A DNA stretch of 64,000 bases, from positions 5,046,006 through 5,110,005 of the forward strand of contig NZ_CP107930.1 in NCBI RefSeq assembly GCF_036021035.1. Reading direction: 5' to 3'. The notes beneath the pieces are model-generated. The model was not told the DNA's origin and made no database searches. It saw only the letters and a list, made by a program, of their open reading frames with translations. The translations under genes were made by a program, and so were the position numbers. Of this stretch, positions 42,603 to 51,824 are shown one piece after another (positions within the stretch are counted from its first letter, which is position 1; the number at the start of each line of letters is the position of its first letter). The stretch comes from Kineococcus sp. NBC_00420 (GTDB lineage: Bacteria > Actinomycetota > Actinomycetes > Actinomycetales > Kineococcaceae).

Positions 42603-43246
42603 GTTTTCAGACGCTGGAGGCGGTGGCCTCCCGGACGCGGCCCGTCCGGGTCAACCTGCTCCCCACCGGTTTCGACAAGCCCCGCAGGGAGCGTCGACTC
42701 CGGATCGGCCTCGGGATCACCCTGCTGGCCGTCGTCGCTGCGAGCGGTGCCGGCTACTACATCACGTTGGGGCACGTCGGAGACGCGAACTCGCGCCTCG
42801 AGACGGCTCAGTTCCAGACAGCGGAACTGCAGCGGGCCCAGCAGCCGTACGCCGAGGTTCCGAAGATCCTGGCGCGGGTCAAGGCGGTCCAGGATGTGCG
42901 CGACCAGGTCTCCGCGTCGGACGTGCCGTACTACGCGATGCTCGACCGCCTCGCGACCGCAGCCCCGGCGGACCTCTCGATGTCCACGATCACCTTCGCA
43001 TCGGCGGCTGCGACCAACGGCTCGGCGTCACCGGCCGCCACGGCGTCGGCCGGGACGGCGGGAACCCTGACCATCTCCGGCAAGGCGTTGTCCATGGACA
43101 CGATCGCGGCCTGGATGGACAGCATCGACGCGGTGCCGGGTTTCGCAGGTGCTGCGATCAGCGACGCCAATCGCGACGACCAGGGCGTCATCACCTTCAA
43201 CGCGACCGTGACGCTGACCAGCGCCGCCTTGTCGTCCAACCAGTGA
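42599..43246 (+). CDS. pilN: type IV pilus alignment protein PilN
   Basis: PilN is a bitopic membrane protein linking cytoplasmic PilM to PilO. The 215-residue product carries the PilM-binding motif VNLLPTGF at about 17-24, a basic stretch, one membrane helix (about 40-57, IGLGITLLAVVAASGAGYYI), a coiled-coil-like segment (LETAQFQTAELQRAQ) and a C-terminal ferredoxin-like domain ending with ITFNATVTL. The ATG overlaps the pilM stop by four bases. Family length and layout are normal for a Gram-positive pilus system. Confidence 0.88.
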   Translation: MSFQTLEAVASRTRPVRVNLLPTGFDKPRRERRLRIGLGITLLAVVAASGAGYYITLGHVGDANSRLETAQFQTAELQRAQQPYAEVPKILARVKAVQDVRDQVSASDVPYYAMLDRLATAAPADLSMSTITFASAAATNGSASPAATASAGTAGTLTISGKALSMDTIAAWMDSIDAVPGFAGAAISDANRDDQGVITFNATVTLTSAALSSNQ

Positions 43247-43274
43247 TCAGCCCCAGGAGAGGAGGACCGACGAC

Positions 43275-43955
43275 ATGACCAGTTCCAAGAACACTGCCTG
43301 GATCGCCGGCACCGGCGTTCTCGCGGTGCTGATCCTGGTGGCCAGCTACTTCCTCCTGATCGCCCCGAAGCGTGCGGAAGCGGCGGACACCGTCGCCCAG
43401 GCTGCCGGCGTCGAGCAGGGCAACGAGACCCTCGCGGCGGAGACGGAACGCCTGAAGGCGCAGTTCGCCACCCTCGACGACCAGCGCGCCCAGCTGGCCG
43501 AGATCCAGGCGGAACTCCCGGCGGAGTCCGAGGTTCCGGCGTTGATCCGTCAGTTCTCCGTCTACGCGGCGGGTGCCGGCGTGAGCGTCAAGACCATCGC
43601 GCCGGGAACTCTCACCGCCTACGCCGGTGACGGCACCACCGCGACGACGACCACCGGGACGACGGCCAGCGGTACGAACGGCGGGATCTCCGTCATGCCG
43701 ATCAGCGTGACCGTCGAGGGTTCCTTCGCCGGTACCGAGCTCTTCGTCAAGAACCTGCAGGCAGACATGCACCGGTACATCCTTGTCGACGGCGTCGCGC
43801 TGGTCGACGAGGACACCACCCTCGCCACCACCATCACCGGCAGCATCTTCGTCCTCGCCGACGACGCCACGGTCACCAGCACCGCGTCCACCGGTACTGA
43901 CGCCACCACGCCCGCCACCAGCGCTGCGGCGACCTCCACCGGGACGGTGAACTGA
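43275..43955 (+). CDS. pilO: type IV pilus alignment protein PilO
   Basis: PilO partners PilN. The 226-residue product has one membrane helix at about 12-30 (GVLAVLILVASYFLLI), a coiled coil (ETERLKAQFATLDDQRAQLAEIQ), then a ferredoxin-like domain with ALIRQFSVYAAGAGVSVKTI and FVKNLQADMHRYILVDGVAL. A Thr/Ala-rich stretch of about 25 residues interrupts the domain, and another forms the C-terminal tail. ATG 43275 has GGAGGAC upstream. The stop overlaps the next gene start. Confidence 0.86.
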   Translation: MTSSKNTAWIAGTGVLAVLILVASYFLLIAPKRAEAADTVAQAAGVEQGNETLAAETERLKAQFATLDDQRAQLAEIQAELPAESEVPALIRQFSVYAAGAGVSVKTIAPGTLTAYAGDGTTATTTTGTTASGTNGGISVMPISVTVEGSFAGTELFVKNLQADMHRYILVDGVALVDEDTTLATTITGSIFVLADDATVTSTASTGTDATTPATSAAATSTGTVN

Positions 43956-45139
43956 TGTCCGAGCAGATCCCGCAGGGGGACTTCTCCCCGGGTTTCGACG
44001 AGATCCCCTCCCGCCGCGGCCTCGACGGCCGCGTTGTGCGAGCCCTCCTGGCCGGGGCGGCCGGTGTCGCCGTCCTCGGCGCCTTCACCGGAGGCTATCT
44101 CTGGGTGAGCAGCAACCCCGGTGCCGACACCGCGAGCGCGGTGACGCCAGGCATCGCCACCGCGTCGACACCGTCCGGGACGTCCACCACCGGGGTCGGT
44201 TCCTTCGGGTTCGCGGGGCGAGACGTCTTCGACGGTTCGTTCCTGCCCCAGGACACCTCCGGTGTCGTCTCGACGTCCGCTTCGGTCAACAACTCGGCGT
44301 CCGGAACCGAAGGGACCACGGTCGGCGTCGGTACTACCGGCAAGACGTCGTCGACCACGACGGGTTCTGGCGCCAAGCCGACGACCAAGCCGACGACCAA
44401 ACCGACGACCGAGCCGACGACCGATCCGAGCACGACGCCCGCTCCGGTCACCACGGGGCCGGCCCCGGTCACGACGGCGCCGGCCCCGGTGAAGTCGGTC
44501 GCGGCGCCCTGGCAGAAGGGTGTCGTGGAGTTCGACTCCTTCGTCGACAACTCCTCTTCCGGGAAGTTCGTCCTCGACGCCGCCGGGATCAGCCCGGTGT
44601 CCGTACGAGTCGCCGCAGGCTCGCTCTTGCCTTCGACGTCCAGCGCCTTCCGTCCCGCCGGTAAGAAGACCGACCGGGCCATGACCGAGGACGAGACCGC
44701 TGTCTGCAGGGCGTTCGTGAAGTCCGCCTCGGCGGTCGACGCGGAGCAGCGGAACCGTGAGACCGAGAACTGCAAGATCATCAGCGACTTCGTCCTGCAG
44801 GCCGTCTTCGTGCCGAGCGGCCAGCTGGCGCTCGCCTCCGGGTCCGAGAGCTCCGGTTGGGTCGTCCCCGTCGGCAAGCGGGTGCCCGATGCCGTCATGG
44901 GCAAGGTCACGGGGACGGTGCGCTGGCTCGGAACGCGCGGCGACTCCTACCTGATCCAGGTGGACGACGAGAATCCGCAGTGGGTCAAGGAGAACACCGC
45001 GGTGGCCGGCACGCCTCTGACGTTCCAGACCAAGGAACTGAAGGAGATCGGCCGGACGGACGTCGTGTCGTTCAGCGACGGCGTCAACCAGTACTTCACC
45101 ATCCTCGGCGGCGGCGAGGGGGCCGGCGTCACGTTCTGA
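43955..45139 (+). CDS. single-pass pilus-operon protein, possible PilP analogue
   Basis: The 394-residue product has a cytoplasmic tail of about 25 residues, a membrane helix (about 30-48) and a long Ser/Thr/Pro-rich extracytoplasmic linker (about 50-185). The linker has FGFAGRDVFDGSF, similar to the GRDPF motif in PilP/PilO-type proteins, and KPTT repeats. The compact C-terminal domain of about 200 residues (VEFDSFVDNSSSGKFVL to LGGGEGAGVTF) has two Cys. The position after pilMNO is that of pilP in Gram-negative systems; no secretin is expected here. Function is inferred from position. Confidence 0.65.
   Translation: MSEQIPQGDFSPGFDEIPSRRGLDGRVVRALLAGAAGVAVLGAFTGGYLWVSSNPGADTASAVTPGIATASTPSGTSTTGVGSFGFAGRDVFDGSFLPQDTSGVVSTSASVNNSASGTEGTTVGVGTTGKTSSTTTGSGAKPTTKPTTKPTTEPTTDPSTTPAPVTTGPAPVTTAPAPVKSVAAPWQKGVVEFDSFVDNSSSGKFVLDAAGISPVSVRVAAGSLLPSTSSAFRPAGKKTDRAMTEDETAVCRAFVKSASAVDAEQRNRETENCKIISDFVLQAVFVPSGQLALASGSESSGWVVPVGKRVPDAVMGKVTGTVRWLGTRGDSYLIQVDDENPQWVKENTAVAGTPLTFQTKELKEIGRTDVVSFSDGVNQYFTILGGGEGAGVTF
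44372..44430 (+). repeat. 12-bp tandem repeat encoding KPTT units
   Basis: Four to five copies of a 12-bp unit (AAGCCGACGACC and close variants) encode Lys/Glu-Pro-Thr-Thr repeats in the linker of the PilP-like protein. Copy number could vary by slippage and change linker length. Confidence 0.75.
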
Positions 45140-45146
45140 CGCCGGC
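45122..45146 (+). terminator. 10-bp perfect hairpin over the stop of the last pil gene
   Basis: 45122-45131 pairs perfectly with 45137-45146 around a 5-base loop and includes the TGA codon. It would end the pilM-N-O operon. Confidence 0.6.
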
Positions 45147-45182
45147 ACCCACTCGAGCCACTCCACCCACTCGGAGCCCTCC

Positions 45183-46655
45183 ATGATGCGCAAGCCCCAC
45201 GCCGTCGCCCGGCGCGCCGCGGCCGCGGTCGTCCTCGCCGGCCTCGTCGGTGGCGCGGCTGCCGGTGCCGCCGACGCCTCGCCGATCCGGTTCGCCGCCA
45301 CCTACGGCGTCGACCGGTACCAGACGTCCGCTTTCGCGGACGGCAACCCCACCGCCACGGCCTTCCTGGTCTCCGGCGACAACTACCCCGACGGTCTCGC
45401 TGCCGGGGCGGTCGCCGGGGCCGTCGGCGGGAACGTCTACCTCGTGCAGAAGAATTCGATCCCGCAGTCCGTCCGGGATCGCATCGTCTACGCGCAGCGG
45501 ATCGTGCTCGTCGGCAGCGAGGCCTCGGTCGGCAGTGACGTCATGTCGTGGTTGCAGCAGAACACCAAGGCCCAACTGTCCCGCGCCCAGGGTCTGGACC
45601 GGTTCGACACGGCGGCCGATCTGTCGAAGCAGTTCTTCCCGCTGGCCGCGGGCACCGCCGCCGACCCGGTGAGCAACGTCGTCATCGCGACCGGGTGGGA
45701 CTACCCGGACGCCTTGACCGGTAGCGCCGCCGCGGCCCACGAGACGTCACCGCTGCTGTTGGTGCAGCGTGATACCGTCCCGGCTTCAGTCGTCGCCGAA
45801 CTCCAGCGGCTCAAACCGAAGGCGATCACGGTCGTCGGTGGTTCCGAGCGGGTGTCCGATACCGTCCTCGCGCAGCTGAAGACCTACACCGCCGGCTCCG
45901 TGGACCGGGTCGCGGGTTCGGACCGCTACCAGACGGCGGACCGGGTCAGCGCCCGGTTCTTCCCCGCCGCGGCCAACGTCACGCTCGTCTCCGGCCAGAC
46001 CTACGCGGACGCGTTGTCCGCGGGAGCCTCGGCCGGCCGGAGCGGGGGGCCACTGCTGCTGACCGCAGAGGACTGCCTGACCGAGGCGACCAACGTCGAG
46101 ATCGAACGCCTCCAGGCCACGGTCGACGAGACGGACGCGTCCCTGAGTTCGTTCGGCTACACCGACCGGATCAGTGAGTCCGCCAACAAGCGTACGAACT
46201 GCCAGCCGACCGGGACCGCGCCGAAGACCTACCTGGACGACCTCACCTACGTCGAGGGCAGCGCGCGCTACCGGATCGACCACGCCACCATCGCGGGGCA
46301 CTTCTACCCGCGATCGACGGCGTTCGACACTGACCCGCGTCACCAGGCGCCGGACACGCAGTACCCCAACGCCGACTACGGCAGCTGGACGCTCGGCGGC
46401 AAGTACTCCCGCTTCAGCACGGTCGCAGGCATCGCCGATGAGAACACCAGCGGCATCAGCTCGATTGTCCGCGTGTACGGCGACGAGCAGTTGCTCGGCG
46501 AGGTCTCGGTGTCCCGGGGCAAGCCGGCGACGCTCGACGTCGATGTGCGCGGCGTCAGCCGGATCAAGGTCACGACGACCACCACCGGGGGCAAGACCCC
46601 TCCCACCACGGCCCGGGCGAACTACGTCTACCTCGGCGACGCGGCTGTCAACTGA
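45183..46655 (+). CDS. secreted cell-wall-binding repeat 2 protein with C-terminal NPCBM-like domain
   Basis: The 490-residue product has a Sec signal peptide (basic start RKPHAVARR, hydrophobic core, cleavage near GAADAS). It carries three cell-wall-binding type 2 repeats, each starting with a DRYQT/DRFDT motif (GVDRYQTSAFADG, GLDRFDTAADLS and GSDRYQTADRVS) and containing LVSGDNYPDGL-like segments. The C-terminal part from about 340 resembles an NPCBM carbohydrate-binding module (DLTYVEGSARYRI, SWTLGGKYSRFST). It probably anchors to wall polymers, possibly beside the pilus. Start at ATG 45183 or 45186. A terminator follows. Confidence 0.85.
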   Translation: MMRKPHAVARRAAAAVVLAGLVGGAAAGAADASPIRFAATYGVDRYQTSAFADGNPTATAFLVSGDNYPDGLAAGAVAGAVGGNVYLVQKNSIPQSVRDRIVYAQRIVLVGSEASVGSDVMSWLQQNTKAQLSRAQGLDRFDTAADLSKQFFPLAAGTAADPVSNVVIATGWDYPDALTGSAAAAHETSPLLLVQRDTVPASVVAELQRLKPKAITVVGGSERVSDTVLAQLKTYTAGSVDRVAGSDRYQTADRVSARFFPAAANVTLVSGQTYADALSAGASAGRSGGPLLLTAEDCLTEATNVEIERLQATVDETDASLSSFGYTDRISESANKRTNCQPTGTAPKTYLDDLTYVEGSARYRIDHATIAGHFYPRSTAFDTDPRHQAPDTQYPNADYGSWTLGGKYSRFSTVAGIADENTSGISSIVRVYGDEQLLGEVSVSRGKPATLDVDVRGVSRIKVTTTTTGGKTPPTTARANYVYLGDAAVN

Positions 46656-46668
46656 AGACCGTCGCTCG

Positions 46669-46699
46669 AAGGCCCGTACCCCACCGGGGTGCGGGCCTT
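46669..46699 (+). terminator. 13-bp hairpin after the cell-wall-binding gene
   Basis: 46669-46681 pairs with 46687-46699 around a 5-base loop with one T-G wobble, 13 bases after the stop. It separates the pilus island from the aro genes. Confidence 0.7.
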
Positions 46700-46714
46700 C
46701 TGCGTGAGCCCGCC

Positions 46715-46720
46715 TAGGAT
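46715..46720 (+). promoter_or_regulatory. candidate -10 element of the aroK-aroB pair
   Basis: TAGGAT lies 41 bases before GTG 46762, just after the terminator. CAGGAGC at about 46750-46756 is the ribosome binding site. Confidence 0.45.
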
Positions 46721-46761
46721 CGGTGTGTCCGCTCGTCCGCAGACCACCGCAGGAGCCGTCC

Positions 46762-48291
46762 GTGATCGTTCTCGTCGGCTTCATGGGCGCCGGCAAGACC
46801 ACCGTCGGCTGGTTGCTGGCCGATCGCCTCGGGCTCCCGTTCGTCGACACCGACCTCGTGATCGAGGATCGGGAGCGCCGGCCCATTCCGGAGATCTTCG
46901 AGAGGGACGGCGAGACCGCGTTCCGCGACGTCGAGCAGTCCGTCGTTGCCGACGTGCTGGCCGGCCCGGAAGCTGTGGTGTCCCTCGGTGGCGGAGCGTG
47001 CGGCCGTGCGGGCACCCGCGTGGTCCTCGGTGCTCACACCGTCGTGCACCTCGACGTCTCCTTCGAGGAGGCGAAGCAACGCACCGCGGGGGACGCCGAC
47101 CGTCCCATGCTGCACCGTCCCGGTCTGGCTGAGCTCCACGCGTCCCGGCGCGAGGTGTTCGACGACCTCGCCGACGTCAGCGTCGGCACCGACGGGCGCC
47201 GCGCCGAGGCCATCGTCCTCGAGGTCCTCGACGGAGTGACCGGCCACGACGGTGTCCTCGTCGCGCCACCTGGTGGTACCTACCGGGTGCATGTCCGGGC
47301 CGGTCTGCTGGCCGGAGTCGGCGCGCAACTACCCACCGTGGGGATGGTCCTCGTCGTGGCGCGGGCAGGGGACCCCTCGCTGAGCTTGCTGACGGCGGGG
47401 ATGTCGGGTGCGGTCCACGTCGAGGAACTGCCGGTCGGCCCCGTGAAGGACCTCGCGACCTACGGTCGCCTCGCGTTGTGCGCCGCGGAGATCGCGCTGC
47501 ACCCCGACGACCTCGTCATCGCGATCGGTGACGAGGCCGTCGTCGATGTCGCTGGATTCCTCGCCGCAACCTACAACCGTGGTATCCGCTGGGCCGTCGT
47601 GCCCCGGTCGTTGGAAACCCTCGTCGACTCCTCGCTCGGGGGGGAGGTCGCTCTGGACCTCCCGCAGGCGCGCGACCTGCTCGGCGCGGTGCACCAGCCC
47701 ATCGCGGTGTTCAGCGATCCGGAGGGGATCTCTCCGGTCACCGATCCGAGGTTCGGGGCCGGTCTCGCGGAGGCCGTCAAAACAGCGCTCGTCGCCGACC
47801 CCGGGGACCTGGAGCTCGCGGTCACCTCCGCCCCGGCCGTGCTGGCCGGGGACGTCGGTGCCGTGGCGGCCCTGGTCCGAAGGGCGGTCGCGACCAAAGC
47901 CAGGATCGTCACGGCCGACGAGCGGGAGGCGGCCGGTCGGTTGCACCTGAACTACGGCCACACGTTCTCCCACGCGTTCGAGCAAGTGCTCGAGCGGGAC
48001 GGAGAAGCCCTGCCGCTCGGGCTGATGGCCGCTGCCCAACTGGCGCGCCGGCTCGGTTTGCTCGACGACGCCGGAGTGGAACTGCACCGGACGGCGCTGC
48101 GCGCGTTCGGGTTGCCGACGGCACACCGGTTCACTCTGGCTGAGCTGATGCCGCTCTGGCTGCGCGACAATAAGTTCAAGAACGGAGTCCGGTTCGTGCT
48201 GTTGCACGGCCCGGGCCGCCCCGAGGCGGGGGTTCCCGCCGACGACGACGCACTGACCGGTGCGCTCGACGACCTCGCGGAGGACAGATGA
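46762..48291 (+). CDS. aroK: shikimate kinase fused to a degraded 3-dehydroquinate synthase-like domain
   Basis: The 509-residue product has two parts. Residues about 1-160 are shikimate kinase with P-loop GFMGAGKTT, the Mg/shikimate segment [29 protein letters not shown] and the lid Arg RPMLH; it looks active. Residues about 165-505 align with the following aroB but have lost key residues. The NAD site GGG becomes GDE ([13 protein letters not shown]), the substrate Lys of VGGKTG becomes LGGEVA, KNLVG becomes RDLLG, and the metal His in HGAAV is lost (DGEAL). GLAEAVK and [11 protein letters not shown] are kept. So the second part is probably not catalytic. The stop overlaps the aroB start. 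Confidence 0.88.
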   Translation: MIVLVGFMGAGKTTVGWLLADRLGLPFVDTDLVIEDRERRPIPEIFERDGETAFRDVEQSVVADVLAGPEAVVSLGGGACGRAGTRVVLGAHTVVHLDVSFEEAKQRTAGDADRPMLHRPGLAELHASRREVFDDLADVSVGTDGRRAEAIVLEVLDGVTGHDGVLVAPPGGTYRVHVRAGLLAGVGAQLPTVGMVLVVARAGDPSLSLLTAGMSGAVHVEELPVGPVKDLATYGRLALCAAEIALHPDDLVIAIGDEAVVDVAGFLAATYNRGIRWAVVPRSLETLVDSSLGGEVALDLPQARDLLGAVHQPIAVFSDPEGISPVTDPRFGAGLAEAVKTALVADPGDLELAVTSAPAVLAGDVGAVAALVRRAVATKARIVTADEREAAGRLHLNYGHTFSHAFEQVLERDGEALPLGLMAAAQLARRLGLLDDAGVELHRTALRAFGLPTAHRFTLAELMPLWLRDNKFKNGVRFVLLHGPGRPEAGVPADDDALTGALDDLAEDR

Positions 48292-49379
48292 CCACCACAC
48301 CAGAACCCGTCCGGATCACCGTCCCCGGCGAGTCGCCCTACGACGTCCTCATCGGTCGCGGTCTCCTCGGAGAACTCCGCGGTCTGCTCGGACCGAAGGT
48401 CGCCAAGGTCCTCGTCGTCCACCCGCGCGCGTTGCGCTCCACCGGCGAGGCGGTCCGGGACGACCTCGTCGGTCAGGGGCTCGAAGCGATTCTCGCGGAA
48501 GTTCCCGACGGCGAGGAGGCCAAGTCGGCCGAGGTCGCCGCCTTCTGCTGGACGGTCCTCGGTCAGTCCGACTTCACCCGGTCCGACGCGGTCGTGGGGG
48601 TCGGCGGAGGCGCGGTCACGGACCTGGCGGGTTTCGTGGCCGCGACCTGGTTGCGCGGAGTTCGGGTGGTGCAGGTTCCGACCACCCTGCTGGCGATGGT
48701 CGATGCCGCCGTCGGCGGGAAGACCGGGATCAACACCGCCGAGGGCAAGAACCTCGTCGGCTCGTTCCACCCGCCGGTCGGTGTGCTGTGCGACCTCGAT
48801 GCCCTGGACACGTTGCCGCCCCACGACCTCCGCGCCGGACTGGCCGAAGTCGTCAAGTGCGGCTTCATCGCCGATCCGCGGATCCTCGAGCTCATCGAGG
48901 AGGACGTCGCCGCGGCCACCGATCCCCACTCGCCCGTCCTCGCCGAACTCGTCGAACGCGCCGTCCGGGTCAAGGCCCACGTCGTGGGGGAGGACCTCAA
49001 GGAATCCGACCTCCGGGAGATCCTCAACTACGGTCACACGTTCGCCCACGCCGTGGAACTCGTGGAGCGCTACCAGTGGAGGCACGGCGCGGCGGTCAGT
49101 GTCGGTCTCTGCTACGTCGCGGAGCTCGCCCGGATGGCGGGCCGGCTCACCGACAGCGACGCGGACCGGCACAAGGCGGTTCTCGAACGCCTGGGCCTGC
49201 CGACGAGCTACCGGGGCGACCGCTGGCCGCAGTTGCTGGACGCGATGAAGAGGGACAAGAAGTCGCGCGGGGCACTGCTGCGTTTCGTCGTCCTCGACGG
49301 GATCGGCAAACCTTCGCGGCTGGAGGGCCCGGATCCCGCGATGCTGCAAGCGGCCTACGCCGAGATCAGCTCGTCCTGA
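48288..49379 (+). CDS. aroB: 3-dehydroquinate synthase
   Basis: AroB closes DAHP to 3-dehydroquinate using NAD and a divalent metal. The 363-residue product keeps all catalytic elements: [16 protein letters not shown] (NAD), [11 protein letters not shown] and GKNLVGSFH (substrate Lys and Asn), GLAEVVKCG (Glu metal ligand, Lys), [12 protein letters not shown] (Arg-to-His segment) and RHGAAVSVG (second metal His), and the C-terminal [11 protein letters not shown] 48288 overlaps the aroK-fusion stop by four bases. This is the functional synthase beside a degraded copy. Its 3' end overlaps the convergent GT87 gene by 14 bases. No aroC or aroQ gene is nearby. Confidence 0.97.
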   Translation: MTTTPEPVRITVPGESPYDVLIGRGLLGELRGLLGPKVAKVLVVHPRALRSTGEAVRDDLVGQGLEAILAEVPDGEEAKSAEVAAFCWTVLGQSDFTRSDAVVGVGGGAVTDLAGFVAATWLRGVRVVQVPTTLLAMVDAAVGGKTGINTAEGKNLVGSFHPPVGVLCDLDALDTLPPHDLRAGLAEVVKCGFIADPRILELIEEDVAAATDPHSPVLAELVERAVRVKAHVVGEDLKESDLREILNYGHTFAHAVELVERYQWRHGAAVSVGLCYVAELARMAGRLTDSDADRHKAVLERLGLPTSYRGDRWPQLLDAMKRDKKSRGALLRFVVLDGIGKPSRLEGPDPAMLQAAYAEISSS

Positions 49380-50547
49380 TCCGGTACGCGACCTGGCGGC
49401 CCACTCGTGGGCGCCACCCGGTGAGCAGCACCAACAGGACGAGCAGTGGGACGGTTTGCAGGGCGGCGACGACCCACCACGCGTTGGACAACCACCTGGC
49501 GTCGTAGAGCACGAACACGGTGACCATCGTCAGCCAGGGACCACGATTGCTGCGGCGCAGAACGTCCACGGCGAGGCAGGCCACGGTGACCGTGGCGAAG
49601 TAGTAGTTCCAGGCCTGCGGGTCGAGGGCGACCCGACCGGCCACCGTGGCGAAGGGGACCAGGTGCGGCTGCCCCCGGAGGACGGCCAGCGAACCAAGCG
49701 TCAGCACTAGGACGAACTGCAGTGGTCGGACCCAGCCGGGGAAGGGGTCGCCGCCCAGACCCAGCAGAGCCAACGGGGAGATCCACCAGACGTCCAGCCG
49801 GGCAGCCGCGAGCGCGGACAGCGTTCCGGGTGCGCCGAGCAGGAATGGTGCCCAGCAGGCAGCGGCGACGAACGCCGCGGTCGCGACCCGCAGGCATCGG
49901 ACCAGTACCGGAGCTGACCAGAGGACAGCGAGGGGGAGCAGACCGACTGCCCAGGGCTTTCCGGCCGCAGCGAGGCCGAGTAGCCCCGCTGAGAGCCAGG
50001 GGATCCATTGCCCATCGCGCGTCCGCGACCAGCAGAGGACGAGGAACGCCACGCCCAGGGCGAGGACGTCCTCGGGATGGCTGAACTCCGCGGCGATGCG
50101 CCACCAGTAGATGGCCGCGAATGCCCCACCCGACAAGACCGTCAGGGAGGTCATCGGATCGGGTGGCCCGCCAGCTCGTCGGGCCCGCTCTAGGACGTAG
50201 CAGAGCAACGGCAAACAGGCGCCCAGAACGGTGACTGCCGTCCAGCCGCGGACGGCGTCCGGGAGCATCGCCACCGGCACGGCCAGGATGAGGGCGGGGG
50301 GACCGATCCACGTGCTGGGCGATGCGATGTACACCCCGAGCGGGGACGTGCCGGTCCGCCCCGTCAAGACCTGCGCGGCGTTGTAGAAGAACGGCCAGTC
50401 GCCGGGCATCCCACCGGACGTCCGCACCTGCCACAGCGCCGGCAAGACACCAGCGGCTAGCAGCAGCGGGTACCGGAAACCCGCTAGGGTCAGGAGCCAC
50501 CCGGGAAGGCCCGTCCAGGTTGCTCGCTGGTCACGTCGGAACTCCAC
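49366..50547 (-). CDS. GT87-like polytopic membrane protein (paralogue 1)
   Basis: The 393-residue protein is predicted to have about ten membrane helices and looks like the DUF2029/GT87 group of GT-C polyprenyl-phosphate-dependent mannosyltransferases. The first extracytoplasmic loop has [17 protein letters not shown] with the catalytic-type Asp. Other family positions are [56 protein letters not shown] and [16 protein letters not shown] 50547 is the only usable start after the neighbour's stop. It is the third of three tandem minus-strand paralogues and overlaps aroB by 14 bases. Confidence 0.75.
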   Translation of the reverse strand: MEFRRDQRATWTGLPGWLLTLAGFRYPLLLAAGVLPALWQVRTSGGMPGDWPFFYNAAQVLTGRTGTSPLGVYIASPSTWIGPPALILAVPVAMLPDAVRGWTAVTVLGACLPLLCYVLERARRAGGPPDPMTSLTVLSGGAFAAIYWWRIAAEFSHPEDVLALGVAFLVLCWSRTRDGQWIPWLSAGLLGLAAAGKPWAVGLLPLAVLWSAPVLVRCLRVATAAFVAAACWAPFLLGAPGTLSALAAARLDVWWISPLALLGLGGDPFPGWVRPLQFVLVLTLGSLAVLRGQPHLVPFATVAGRVALDPQAWNYYFATVTVACLAVDVLRRSNRGPWLTMVTVFVLYDARWLSNAWWVVAALQTVPLLVLLVLLTGWRPRVGRQVAYRIRTS

Positions 50548-50585
50548 CGTGGGGGAATCGGCAGACTGCAGCCCTGGGTTGATCG

Positions 50586-51779
50586 TCAGCCCTGCACCCG
50601 TTGCTGGGGTCTGCGGTGGGGGCTTGCGGACGTGGGAGAGAGGAGCGGCTCGTCCGTCCTGGCCACCATGACGACGGCGGCGACGAGCGGCAACGCCTGC
50701 AGGGCTGCCTCGAGGGGGGTGAAGAGGATGACCCAGCGGACGTCGTACAGCACGAAGACGCTTACGATGGTCAGCCAGGGCCCCGGGCGGCCCCTCCGCA
50801 GGACGTCGGCGGCCAGGCACGCCACGGCGACCGTGGCCAGGTAGTAGTCCCAGGACTGCGGGTCGAGCCCGAGTCGTGCCGCCACCGCCACGAACGGGAC
50901 CAGGTGTGCTCGGCCGCGCGCCACGGCCAGGCCGGCCAGCCCGAAGGCCACAGCGAACTGCAGCGGACGGACCCAGTCCGGGAAACTCTCGCCGGCCAGT
51001 CCGACGAGGGCTAGTGGTGACTCGTCCCAGACGCGCAGGCTGAAGGAACTGAGCGCGGAGAGGGTCCCCGGTGCGGCGATGAGGAACGGCGCCCACCACA
51101 GGACCGCGACGAGTCCTCCGACCACCACGCGCAGGCCACGGATGCGGACCGGGCCGCCGAAGGCGCCCGCCAGCGGGAGGAACCCCACGGCCCACGGCTT
51201 GCCCGCGGCAGCGATCCCCAGCAGGACTGTGGCGAGCCACGGGGTTGACGGGTCGGTGCGTGTTCTGTTCCAGGACAGCACCACACAGGTCACAGCGATG
51301 GCGAGGACGTCCTCGACGTGGGTGAAGTCGGCGACGACCCGCCACCAGTAGATCGATGCGAAGAGCCCACCCGCCAGCACCGTGAGCTGGGTGTGGACGG
51401 CGGACGGCGTGAGGGAACCCGCCGCCCGTTCGAGGAGTCGGCAGCTGAGCGCGAGACACGACCCGAGCAGCAGCACGACGACCGGCTGTCCGATTCGCGG
51501 GTCGAGCAGCGCGAGGGGGAGCGCCAGGAGGACCGCGGGCGGTCCGATCTGAGTCTCGGGTGACACCGCGTACAGGCTCAGGGGCGCGTCGCCGGTCTGC
51601 CCGGCCAGGATGCGGGCTGCGTCGCGGAAGTAGTTCCAGTCGGTGAGCTCGCCCGTGGTGTGCAGGTGCCACAGCCCGGGCACGGTGCCCGCCAGCAGGA
51701 GGACGACGAAGCGCAGCCGCAGCACCACGTTGACCCACCTGGTCACGGGTTGCGTCGAGGCGGCGGGGAACGTCGTCAT
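50586..51779 (-). CDS. GT87-like polytopic membrane protein (paralogue 2)
   Basis: The 397-residue polytopic protein is clearly related to paralogue 1: ELTDWNYFRDAARILAG for the loop Asp, [61 protein letters not shown] and LDPQSWDYYLATV. Like GT-C enzymes it would use a polyprenyl-phosphate sugar on the outer membrane face. Substrate and acceptor are unknown. It starts with MTTFPAASTQPVTRW at ATG 51779 and ends at 50586, 38 bases before paralogue 1 starts. Confidence 0.75.
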   Translation of the reverse strand: MTTFPAASTQPVTRWVNVVLRLRFVVLLLAGTVPGLWHLHTTGELTDWNYFRDAARILAGQTGDAPLSLYAVSPETQIGPPAVLLALPLALLDPRIGQPVVVLLLGSCLALSCRLLERAAGSLTPSAVHTQLTVLAGGLFASIYWWRVVADFTHVEDVLAIAVTCVVLSWNRTRTDPSTPWLATVLLGIAAAGKPWAVGFLPLAGAFGGPVRIRGLRVVVGGLVAVLWWAPFLIAAPGTLSALSSFSLRVWDESPLALVGLAGESFPDWVRPLQFAVAFGLAGLAVARGRAHLVPFVAVAARLGLDPQSWDYYLATVAVACLAADVLRRGRPGPWLTIVSVFVLYDVRWVILFTPLEAALQALPLVAAVVMVARTDEPLLSPTSASPHRRPQQRVQG

Positions 51780-51824
51780 GCGTTGATCATCGGTAACGCA
51801 GCCGCTGCTCTGAATGTGCCGGCG

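Noticed and set aside
44372-44430. CRISPR-like repeats
   Set aside because: The units are contiguous 12-bp coding repeats without spacers.
46762-48291. Annotation as a fully bifunctional AroK-AroB enzyme
   Set aside because: Several catalytic residues of the synthase part are replaced and an intact aroB follows immediately.
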